NCBI GenBank assembly: GCA_023422555.1
Contig: JAFAGQ010000045.1
Coordinates: 1-30,451, forward strand
DNA length: 30,451 nt
Direction: 5' to 3'
DNA from: Pseudomonadota bacterium
Lineage (GTDB): Bacteria > Pseudomonadota > Gammaproteobacteria > Burkholderiales > Burkholderiaceae_B
In this document: positions 7,640 through 14,657 of the stretch, piece by piece
Layout: the number at the start of each line of letters is the position of its first letter
Position numbering within the stretch: the first letter of the stretch is position 1
Program-made: the position numbers and the translations under genes
The notes under the pieces: generated by a model
Told to the model about the DNA's origin: nothing
Databases searched by the model: none
What the model saw: the letters and a program-made list of their open reading frames with translations, nothing else

Positions 7640-7665
7640 TATCACACTCGTGGAGGAGACACCCC

Positions 7666-8664
7666 ATGAAGCATCGTCATTTTGCAGGAAAGCGCAGCAT
7701 ACTTAAACTTGGTCTTTTGTCATTATTCTGTATGGGTACCACAGCCGTGATACCTGCCGCCCAGGCGGAATTCAAACCTGATCCCTACGTTACCTACATT
7801 GTGCCCTTTGCTCCGGGCGGTCTCACTGACGTGGCCGCGCGCCTCGTTGCCAAAGGTGTTGGAGACAAAACCGGCTGGAATATTGTTGTCAACAACAAGG
7901 CTGGGGCCAATGCCAACCTGGGCGCAACGGAAGCGGCCAGAGCCAAACCCGACGGCAACACCTGGCTGGCCATTACCATGACGCATGCCGTCAATAAAAC
8001 CCTGTTTGGGCAGAAAGCCGGCTACGACGTCGAAAAGGATTTCGTGCCTATCGCCAAGATCGCCTCCTCGGCCATCATGGTCGTCGTACCGCAAAACAGT
8101 CCGATCAAATCCCTCAAAGATCTGATCGACACTGCCAAGAAGAAAACACTGAATGTTGGCAGTAGCGGAACAGGCACACCGCCACATATCGCCATGGCGC
8201 TATTCCAGGACCTGACCAAAACCAAAATGACGCACGTCCCTTATAAAGGTGGTGCGCCATCCATGGTGGATCTGATTGGCGGACAGCTCGATGTGGTCTT
8301 TTCCAACTACCCTGAATCCCTGTCCTATGTGCAACAAGGCAAACTGCGGGCGCTGGCAATTACGTCTGACAAACGCGCTGAAGCTGTGCCGGATGTACCG
8401 ACCTCTGCGGAAGCCGGACTGCCTGGTCTGAAAGTCGACAATTTCACCGGTCTGCTTGCCCCCAAAGGCACCGATCCCGCGCTGGTCAAGGAGATCAGTG
8501 AAAACGTTGCCAGTGTGGTGAAAGAAAAGGCAATGAGCGAACAGCTGGTCAAACTGGGTTTCATTCCTGATCCATTGGGGCCGGACGAGTTCAAAACCTA
8601 TCTGCATGAGCAGATCGAAAAACTCGCCAAAACCATTAAAGACGCCAACATCAAAGTCAACTGA
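7666..8664 (+). CDS. Bug-type tripartite tricarboxylate transporter binding protein
   Basis: This 332-aa secreted solute-binding protein belongs to the Bug family. Signal peptide: KHRHFAGKR, a hydrophobic core of about residues 12-29, and AQA before Glu35. The mature N-terminus has the Bug signature YIVPFAPGGLTDVAARLVA, followed by NNKAGANANLGATEAARAKPDG, GSSGTGTPPHIAMALF and HVPYKGGAPSMVDLIGGQLDV. The open frame runs back into suyB, but ATG 7666 preceded by GGAGGAGAC gives a correct signal peptide. Bug proteins bind carboxylates for tripartite tricarboxylate transporters, and in Alcaligenaceae many are orphans, as here, with no membrane subunits nearby. Lying between suyB and slcC, it may bind sulfolactate or a related sulfonate. 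In known sulfolactate clusters the transporter SlcHFG is of this class. Confidence 0.9.
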   Translation: MKHRHFAGKRSILKLGLLSLFCMGTTAVIPAAQAEFKPDPYVTYIVPFAPGGLTDVAARLVAKGVGDKTGWNIVVNNKAGANANLGATEAARAKPDGNTWLAITMTHAVNKTLFGQKAGYDVEKDFVPIAKIASSAIMVVVPQNSPIKSLKDLIDTAKKKTLNVGSSGTGTPPHIAMALFQDLTKTKMTHVPYKGGAPSMVDLIGGQLDVVFSNYPESLSYVQQGKLRALAITSDKRAEAVPDVPTSAEAGLPGLKVDNFTGLLAPKGTDPALVKEISENVASVVKEKAMSEQLVKLGFIPDPLGPDEFKTYLHEQIEKLAKTIKDANIKVN

Positions 8665-8678
8665 ACATAGCGAGCAAC

Positions 8679-9623
8679 ATGACCAACACAATTGTCATCT
8701 CTGAATTCATGGATGAACCGGCAGTGGAACGCCTGCGCCAGGTGGCGCAGGTGGACTACCGGCCCGAGCTTGTCGACAACCGTGAACAACTTATGGAAAG
8801 CCTGGCCACCGCCAAGGCACTGATCGTACGCAATCGGACCCAGGTCAACCAGGAACTGATCGCAAAAGCGCCACAGCTGCAGGTGGTAGGCAGACTGGGA
8901 GTCGGTCTGGATAATATCGACATGGACCTGTGCAAGGAGAAAGGCATTACCGTCTACCCGGCGGTGGGCGCCAACGCACAGGCTGTCGCAGAATATGTGA
9001 TTGCCACTGCTTTTATCTTGCTGCGCGGCGCGTTTCTGGCCAGTTCACAGGTTGTGGACGGTTCCTGGCCGCGCAACAAACTGAGTAACGGCCTGGAGGT
9101 GTCGGGCAAAACGCTGGGGCTGGTTGGCTTTGGGGGCATTGGCAGACTCACCGCCAGCCTGGCTCGCGGCCTGGGCATGAAGATTGTTGCATTTGACCCG
9201 ATGATTGCAGCCGACAGTTCTGTATGGAAAGAAACGGGTGCTTCATGCCTGTCTCTGGAAGATCTGCTTCGCCAAAGCGATGTTATCAGTCTGCATGTCC
9301 CGCTCACCAATGACACACGTCATTTGATCAATGCCGAACAACTGGCGCTGATGAAGACTCAGGCCGTACTTATCAATACCTCACGTGGTGGAATCGTCGA
9401 CGAACAGGCACTGGTCTCCGCCCTCAAGTCGGGGAAACTGCGAGGGGCTGCACTGGATGTATTTGAAGACGAACCCGTCAAAGCGGGCAACAGCCTGCCC
9501 GATATGCCAAATCTGATATTGACACCTCATATTGCCGGATTGACCGAAGAAGCCAATGAACGGGTTTCCGGAGTGATTGCGGAGAAGGTGATGGGGTATT
9601 TGCAGGAATACGATAATCGATAG
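8679..9623 (+). CDS. slcC: D-2-hydroxyacid dehydrogenase, SlcC-like ((S)-sulfolactate dehydrogenase)
   Basis: This 314-aa NAD-dependent dehydrogenase belongs to the D-isomer-specific 2-hydroxyacid family. Nucleotide binding: TLGLVGFGGIGR (GxGxxG at 150-155). The catalytic trio is Arg236 in NTSRGGIVDE, Glu265 in VFEDEP and His284 in TPHIAG. The N-terminal substrate domain contains IVRNRTQV and VVGRLGVGLDNID. The opening VISEFMDEPAVERL fits the phosphoglycerate-dehydrogenase-like branch that contains SlcC, which oxidises (S)-sulfolactate to 3-sulfopyruvate. The start lies 14 nt after the bug stop, with GAGCAAC upstream. It is the last gene of the operon. Family is certain; the exact substrate rests on suyAB next door. 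A phosphoglycerate or other hydroxyacid dehydrogenase remains possible. Confidence 0.7.
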   Translation: MTNTIVISEFMDEPAVERLRQVAQVDYRPELVDNREQLMESLATAKALIVRNRTQVNQELIAKAPQLQVVGRLGVGLDNIDMDLCKEKGITVYPAVGANAQAVAEYVIATAFILLRGAFLASSQVVDGSWPRNKLSNGLEVSGKTLGLVGFGGIGRLTASLARGLGMKIVAFDPMIAADSSVWKETGASCLSLEDLLRQSDVISLHVPLTNDTRHLINAEQLALMKTQAVLINTSRGGIVDEQALVSALKSGKLRGAALDVFEDEPVKAGNSLPDMPNLILTPHIAGLTEEANERVSGVIAEKVMGYLQEYDNR

Positions 9624-9760
9624 GTGGCGAGCTGACGTCATTCTTGAATGAACGCGGGACGTGTCGGGCGTTCTCGAATGGTCTGGTGGCAGAGAATATA
9701 CATCATTTCCGTTGAAAGTCGATAAACGCCCGTAGTTGTCCCAAGCCATATTAAAACTAA

Positions 9761-9964
9761 GTCCCTCCCGTGCACAACCACCAAATCGGGCTCCGTTTCT
9801 ACGAGCACCTGTCTTACGCTCAAAATTACATTGGCAATAATATCTGTCAGATCCTAATCGCGCTTCATCATATTCAGATCAAAATCTGAGCCGACGTGGA
9901 AAAGCTCTAAAATCGGATCGAGCATTTTCCGATGCTGACCGATTACACAAACGCGATATTTGAA
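9761..9964 (-). pseudogene. wecB: Remnant of wecB (UDP-GlcNAc 2-epimerase)
   Basis: The minus strand of this apparently empty stretch reads, in one frame, FKYRVCVIGQHRKMLDPILE, then LFHVGSDFDLNMMKRD, a TAG stop at 9856-9854, and DLTDIIANVILSVRQVLVE followed by TEPDLVVVHGRD. This follows the UDP-N-acetylglucosamine 2-epimerase core (VCVTAQHREMLD, DYDLNIM, LTEIT, KPDVVLVHGDT) almost residue by residue. The N-terminal GTRPE segment and everything after the HGD motif are missing or unrecognisable, and the TAG sits where the family often has Gln. So this is a dead internal fragment of about 68 codons. WecB makes the UDP-ManNAc used in NGR glycan synthesis, which fits the nfr genes that follow. Confidence 0.85.
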
Positions 9965-9968
9965 TGAG

Positions 9969-9997
9969 AATTATTAAATGGCATTCATTTAATAATT
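9969..9997. repeat. Perfect 12-bp AT-rich inverted repeat
   Basis: AATTATTAAATG (9969-9980) and CATTTAATAATT (9986-9997) are perfect reverse complements around the 5-nt loop GCATT. The repeat begins 5 bp from the point where recognisable wecB homology ends, so it may mark a deletion junction or the end of a lost mobile element. It lacks the GC-rich stem of a terminator. Confidence 0.6.
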
Positions 9998-10057
9998 GAA
10001 CTGTCGGATCTCCGCCTAATACATGCTCAAACTTCTTCGATTAACTCAGTCGTGATA

Positions 10058-10101
10058 TATAATGCCTTTCTGCCGACATTTGACCACGTCACTCTGACGT
10101 G
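10058..10101 (+). promoter_or_regulatory. Candidate -10 box and inverted repeat upstream of the DUF4434 gene
   Basis: A perfect TATAAT lies at 10058-10063; the -35 region is poor (CTTCGA at 17 bp), suggesting an activator-dependent promoter. In the expected leader, CACGTCA (10085-10091) and TGACGTG (10095-10101) form a perfect 7-bp inverted repeat with a 3-nt centre. This could be an operator or a leader hairpin. It ends 35 nt before the first ATG. Confidence 0.45.
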
Positions 10102-10136
10102 AAGTATCTATCTAACTTTTCTAAATTAGACGCTTG

Positions 10137-11135
10137 ATGGCTAACTATCTTTCATCAACCGGGAACATGAGGCGCAGGCACGTTCTGGGACTAATAGCAC
10201 TGCCACTTTTTGCGTTAATCGGTTGCAGGCCAGGGGATAAGGCGCACGGTCGGGTGACAGGAACCTTTCTTCAGTTATGGCCTGAACACGGAAGTTTGAC
10301 ATCGTCTGAATGGAACAGACGATTCAGCCTTCTCCACGAATTGGGGTATCGTGACATTATTCTGCAATGGGTCGCGAAGGAAGGTGGAGTCTCGGATTGG
10401 GAATTACCAACATCAGCATTAGATAACATTTTCGATGCCGCTCACAACCATGGTTTTGGCATCCAGGTTGGACTACCTCATGACGATCGCTGGACTACCG
10501 TGCTTAGGTCAACCGACCATGATGACACGCTTGCATTTTTTGACAGTACGAGACGAAATATTCTTCACTACATTGGTTCATCTAAAGCACCATACCACAG
10601 CGCCTTTCGCGGCTGGTATATCCCATATGAAATAGAGCAGAATAGTTGGGCAGACACCTCCCGCAGAACGATGCTCATTCGCTGGCTGTCAGAGCTAGGT
10701 ACATTACTTCAAAAACATACTGCGAGTCCGCCAACTATTTCTACATACTATTCACGACTCACCTCTTCGATCACTTTGGATAATTTATGGAGAGAAATAC
10801 TGAACTCGGCCAGTTTAAGACCGATGATTCAGGATGGAGTTGGTGTAGCCGGCCTGGAAAATTATCGTAATCTGGAGCCATTACGCAAATTGTTCATCGA
10901 AAGAAATATCAAATGGGATCTAATCATTGAGCTATTTGAAGAATTACCATCTGGAAACAAAGATGGCACGACATTTCGTGCGCAAACTGCAGCGTATTCC
11001 ACGATCCGCAAGCAGCTGGAAATAGCACGTCATTATGGCGCTCAGTCAAATTTCGCGTTTGCTGCCGATCCTTGGCTGATCGGAAGTAATTCCCGCGCCA
11101 AAGCACTAATGAAAAGATGGAAACAAGGTATGTAG
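10137..11135 (+). CDS. DUF4434 lipoprotein, glycoside-hydrolase-like
   Basis: This is a lipoprotein of about 332 aa. Positively charged MRRRH, a hydrophobic stretch and the lipobox ALIGC give a lipid-modified cysteine (residue 30 from ATG 10137). The mature part begins with the DUF4434 pattern: GTFLQLWPEHGSLTSSEWNR, then LHELGYRDIILQWV. Later come GWYIPYEIEQ and DLIIELFEELP, with glutamates in positions typical of TIM-barrel glycoside hydrolases. Start: ATG 10137 has no clear ribosome site; ATG 10167, after CCGGGAAC, would give a standard 20-residue signal and may be the true start. It converges on nfrA with only 19 nt between the stops. By context it may trim or release the nfr glycan in the periplasm; this is inference, as the family has no settled activity that I know. 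Confidence 0.75.
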   Translation: MANYLSSTGNMRRRHVLGLIALPLFALIGCRPGDKAHGRVTGTFLQLWPEHGSLTSSEWNRRFSLLHELGYRDIILQWVAKEGGVSDWELPTSALDNIFDAAHNHGFGIQVGLPHDDRWTTVLRSTDHDDTLAFFDSTRRNILHYIGSSKAPYHSAFRGWYIPYEIEQNSWADTSRRTMLIRWLSELGTLLQKHTASPPTISTYYSRLTSSITLDNLWREILNSASLRPMIQDGVGVAGLENYRNLEPLRKLFIERNIKWDLIIELFEELPSGNKDGTTFRAQTAAYSTIRKQLEIARHYGAQSNFAFAADPWLIGSNSRAKALMKRWKQGM

Positions 11136-11154
11136 ATCGGTATCCAGAGCGGCC

Positions 11155-12942
11155 TCAATAGGCGAAATAAAGACTAGCGAACACTCCTTTTGAACGATCA
11201 TCACCTGCAACTCGAACCCGGTATTGCACAGTGAGGTCAACATATGATCGAGGGGCATGATATTTATCATCTCTAAAACGATATCGAATATTTATGCCGG
11301 CTCCGGCACCAAGTGCCAACCGTCTAGCCAGCAGACGATCGTAACCGGCATTCAACGACAAGTGGGGAGCAATACTGAGGTTCGAATTTATTGAAGCCAC
11401 GCGATAATTGCGCCCAAAACGAGCCTCAATGATCCCTAATAACTGCGGTTGCTTAATAAAATAGTCGGCTTCGGCATATATCTGCCAATAAATTGAAGCA
11501 TTTTGCCCCGGCGAAGGATTGGCGCCAGCGCCTCCAGACCACGCTGCGCGCAGCAGCCAGTCGTCATGACTATTGCTGCCAACTTTAAATAAACGCTCAG
11601 CTGCAATCACGACATTTTGTTTGGAAAACGGCTTCACTCTTATACCAGCGGCGCTGCGCAAACTACTTATTCCCGTGGGCCCTTTCGTGCCATCATAATG
11701 GGTCATATTTCCCCGGACATACAGTTCCATATGTCGCCCACCTCCGTCTCCAGCCCAGGGGCTACGCCAGTAGAGTTCTGCCGCAGATTGCAAAGTTTTC
11801 CTACGATTGATCGAAGGTGAAAAGGATGGATTCATGACGCCAACGCTTCCATAACTCACACCACTATTAACCCCCCAGTTCGTGTCCAGATCACTTACCG
11901 TCTGTTTAACATTTTCGCGCGTCTCCAGATCCATCGACAGCCTGCCGGCATCTGCCTTATCTAGAGCATTTGAGAACCATTGAACAGCTTTCTTGTTTTC
12001 TCCAAGTCGTTGGGCAGTGTATGCTGCGTCAAGCAGACTGCTATCAGTTACTGATTGTGCACTCAACCGCGAAAATTGGGCATGAGCTTCGGAATACTGA
12101 TCATTCAATACCAGCGAATTGATGTATAGAATTCTGTACGCAGCATTGCCAGGAGCCTCCTCCGTTGCGATTCTTCCGAAATGAGCTGACTTTGTATAGT
12201 CTTGGCTATCCCATGCTGCATATGCGCGGGTGGCTGCTTTATATCCGGGAGGTGAAATCGGAGGTGTCGGTTTAGCCACTCCCGCGTTTATATGTAGTCT
12301 ATTTTTTTCATCAGCATAGCGAACAAGACGTTTCATTTCAGGTTGATTGGGGCGCAATTGTATAGATCGGCGAGCATATCTCATCGCACTGACATAGTCA
12401 CCTCGCGAATAGCTTTTGTACGCCATATCTGCATTGCGCCATGCAAGCACCGACTTGGAAGGTTGCGTAGCGATCACGACACGCCGAGTTGGTGTTTGCT
12501 CCGAAGTAGCTTCTCTACTCACAGCAACTGGAGCGTTTATATTTTCTGTTGCGGCCGCGGAGGCTCGTAAAGAACCTGTTGTTCGCAGGCTTTTTTCTAA
12601 GCGTAGTGAGTCGCGTGTTTTCAGTAACAGCGTTTTGTCTCGATTGGCAGCGACTGCTTCCTCTGCAACTGATAGTGCTGCATCGTGCCGGCCTTGTTTC
12701 TGAATTGCGTAAATTCGCAATAACCACAGCTTTGAGAAATCCGGTCTTAATTTCAGAGCCATTGCCGCCTTTTGCTCTGCTTCAGCGAAATTACCTTTAC
12801 CAAAGGCAGTGTATGCCTCATTGGCAAGTCTAGCCGAGCCCGCTCCTAAGGGGGAGTCTGACACTTGCTGTGCCGTGGCTGCATAGGATAGTACAGTCAG
12901 CACGAAGCAGAAAGGGATTGTTTTGTTCAGCCAGGCGCTCAT
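11155..12942 (-). CDS. nfrA: NfrA-like outer-membrane TPR/beta-barrel protein (N4 receptor family)
   Basis: This 595-aa exported protein has a signal peptide ending ATA before Gln25. The N-terminal half is made of TPR-like helices (ANEAYTAFGKGNFAEAEQKAAMAL, ADMAYKSYSRGDYVSAMRYA and AYAAWDSQDYTKSAHFGRIA). The C-terminal part (about 350-595) has alternating hydrophobic strands and ends in an aromatic-rich strand (VFASLYFAY), resembling an outer-membrane barrel and the C-terminal domain of phage N4 adsorption protein A. It is much shorter than E. coli NfrA (about 990 aa). It overlaps nfrB by one base (TAATG), so the two are coupled. Expected role: export of the glycan made by NfrB across the outer membrane, as PgaA or BcsC do. 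Assignment rests strongly on the neighbouring NfrB; on its own sequence it is less certain. Confidence 0.7.
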   Translation of the reverse strand: MSAWLNKTIPFCFVLTVLSYAATAQQVSDSPLGAGSARLANEAYTAFGKGNFAEAEQKAAMALKLRPDFSKLWLLRIYAIQKQGRHDAALSVAEEAVAANRDKTLLLKTRDSLRLEKSLRTTGSLRASAAATENINAPVAVSREATSEQTPTRRVVIATQPSKSVLAWRNADMAYKSYSRGDYVSAMRYARRSIQLRPNQPEMKRLVRYADEKNRLHINAGVAKPTPPISPPGYKAATRAYAAWDSQDYTKSAHFGRIATEEAPGNAAYRILYINSLVLNDQYSEAHAQFSRLSAQSVTDSSLLDAAYTAQRLGENKKAVQWFSNALDKADAGRLSMDLETRENVKQTVSDLDTNWGVNSGVSYGSVGVMNPSFSPSINRRKTLQSAAELYWRSPWAGDGGGRHMELYVRGNMTHYDGTKGPTGISSLRSAAGIRVKPFSKQNVVIAAERLFKVGSNSHDDWLLRAAWSGGAGANPSPGQNASIYWQIYAEADYFIKQPQLLGIIEARFGRNYRVASINSNLSIAPHLSLNAGYDRLLARRLALGAGAGINIRYRFRDDKYHAPRSYVDLTVQYRVRVAGDDRSKGVFASLYFAY

Positions 12943-14642
12943 TACAGATTTCCTTCCGATTTGACACCAGCGCCGCTTGCCGTCTGCAGACTGGTTACGT
13001 GCTGTACGGCCAGTGCCTCCCGAAGGGTTTCCTGGTCAAGCCAGCCAAAGCGGATTAGGATTTCGCCAATTGGCGCGCTTTCATTGCGCTGAACTTCAAG
13101 TGCAAAGTCCAATTTGTCTTCATCAATGGCATGCCAGGTTAAAAGTAACTCCCCTAACCTCTGACGTTGCTGCACCAATTGTTCTCGACTCGGAAAATCG
13201 TGCATAGTCTTGTCCCAAACCAACCGTTTTCCGAAAAATTTACTTGCAAGAAACATGCGCCATGCCCTTGCTGCTGCCATTGCATTGATCATATTCCCGA
13301 TCACCATTCTCGGAATTGAGAGCAGGGCATGTTCCCACCCATATATTCTATTAACGAAGTAGGCACGCTGCACTACACGGCAGAAAAAAGCAAATAGGTT
13401 AGCCCACATCAACCACTGTAACCAACCGTTGGCACTAAAAGCAGATGGAAAATGCACTGTCCAGATGCCACACAAATCAAGGAGAAAAAAAACGATGAAA
13501 TTGAACAATAGCAAGTACGCAAAGATAGCAATAAATGAAGTGAACAGCCCTTTACGATCGCGAAACAGTAAATACTTAGTTGCAACCGTGCCTGCCCAAC
13601 CGACCTGCTGCCATCCTTGCAGTCCGATACCTAAAGTCCATCGTGCTTTCTGCCGATATGCTGTTCGAAATGTATTAGGGAAATATTCCCGAACACCAAG
13701 AGGTATCAAAAGTTTGGATACCCTCTCCTGTCTGCCTCGAAATATCGAACGTCGTCGAACGATGTATTCGACCGGAAACTTTCCGAAAATCTGACGCATA
13801 CCGCGTCTGGCGAGCCTGGTTCCGATGTCATAATCTTCGGTAAGACTTTCAGTGTTGAAAGGCTGATTATTCGTTTCGGCAGACAACTCCATGAGTGCCT
13901 TTCTTGAAAAGCAGGTCCCGACGCCGGCAGACGGCACCATTCCCGACAAACTTTCCCTTACTACCAGATCTTTGGTGTGCCACTCTGCAAACTCGTCCAT
14001 GTATGTGCCCGCAACCAGCTCGAACCATTCTCTTTCCAAAGAAGTCACAGGCAACTGAATAAAGTCGATACGTGGCAAAAGATAATTGAAGTATTTTAGT
14101 TCTAGCGGATGTAATACGTCTTCACTGTCATGGAGCACGATCCCTGCATATGGCACATTAAACTGGTCGCCTCTTGCAAAAATAGCCTGGGTCAGCCAGT
14201 TAAGACAATCCGCCTTGCAAGTAGGGCCATCGTGAGGCACCTCGACACGCACCAACTGCCTATAGCGCCGTCGCATGCGTTCTACTTCCTGGATCGTCTT
14301 GGCATCGTTTTGGTATGTTCCTACGAAAATGGTGTAATTCTTGTATTCAAGAGTCGAAACCATGTTTTCTAACATCAGCGCGATAACGTCATATTCCAGC
14401 CATGCCGGAACCATGATAGCCATTTGTTGTTCGTCGACTGCGCGCAATTGTGCCACCGTAAGTGGGGCGTATTTTCGCCTCACTGTAAAATAGCGGCGAA
14501 TCTCACGAATCCAATACCACGTATCGATGAGCAAATCATCAAGACTGGAAAGCAGGATGATAAACCCTGTAATTGCGGTGATAATTTCCAAACTGCGATA
14601 GTAATCGGCTAAGAAATAAGGCCAATAGAGCGATGACATCAA
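12942..14642 (-). CDS. nfrB: NfrB-like processive glycosyltransferase with C-terminal MshEN domain
   Basis: This 566-aa inner-membrane protein has an N-terminal membrane segment (about 17-35), then a GT2 domain with MVPAWLEYD (78-85), KADCLNWL (143-150), the metal-binding HDSED (171-175), the acceptor motif TED (268-270) and QKARW (331-335, QxxRW), as in processive synthases such as BcsA. Two or more membrane helices follow (about 368-392 and 408-425). The C-terminus (495-547) is an MshEN repeat, RLGELLLTWHAIDEDKLDFA then PIGEILIRFGWLDQETLREA, a c-di-GMP-binding module. This layout is that of E. coli NfrB, a c-di-GMP-activated synthase of a ManNAc-type exopolysaccharide that is also the phage N4 receptor. 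It lies 15 nt after the bcsB-like gene and overlaps nfrA. Confidence 0.85.
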   Translation of the reverse strand: MMSSLYWPYFLADYYRSLEIITAITGFIILLSSLDDLLIDTWYWIREIRRYFTVRRKYAPLTVAQLRAVDEQQMAIMVPAWLEYDVIALMLENMVSTLEYKNYTIFVGTYQNDAKTIQEVERMRRRYRQLVRVEVPHDGPTCKADCLNWLTQAIFARGDQFNVPYAGIVLHDSEDVLHPLELKYFNYLLPRIDFIQLPVTSLEREWFELVAGTYMDEFAEWHTKDLVVRESLSGMVPSAGVGTCFSRKALMELSAETNNQPFNTESLTEDYDIGTRLARRGMRQIFGKFPVEYIVRRRSIFRGRQERVSKLLIPLGVREYFPNTFRTAYRQKARWTLGIGLQGWQQVGWAGTVATKYLLFRDRKGLFTSFIAIFAYLLLFNFIVFFLLDLCGIWTVHFPSAFSANGWLQWLMWANLFAFFCRVVQRAYFVNRIYGWEHALLSIPRMVIGNMINAMAAARAWRMFLASKFFGKRLVWDKTMHDFPSREQLVQQRQRLGELLLTWHAIDEDKLDFALEVQRNESAPIGEILIRFGWLDQETLREALAVQHVTSLQTASGAGVKSEGNL

Positions 14643-14657
14643 ATTTTATCCAATAAA

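Noticed and set aside
7507..7665. Upstream extension of the Bug protein start
   Set aside because: It would bury the signal peptide behind 53 residues encoded out of frame inside suyB; ATG 7666 has GGAGGAGA.
9638..9823. 61-codon minus-strand ORF as a real small gene
   Set aside because: Its start is internal to the wecB-like remnant, and the first part is plainly epimerase sequence after the stop codon, so it is pseudogene reading, not a gene.
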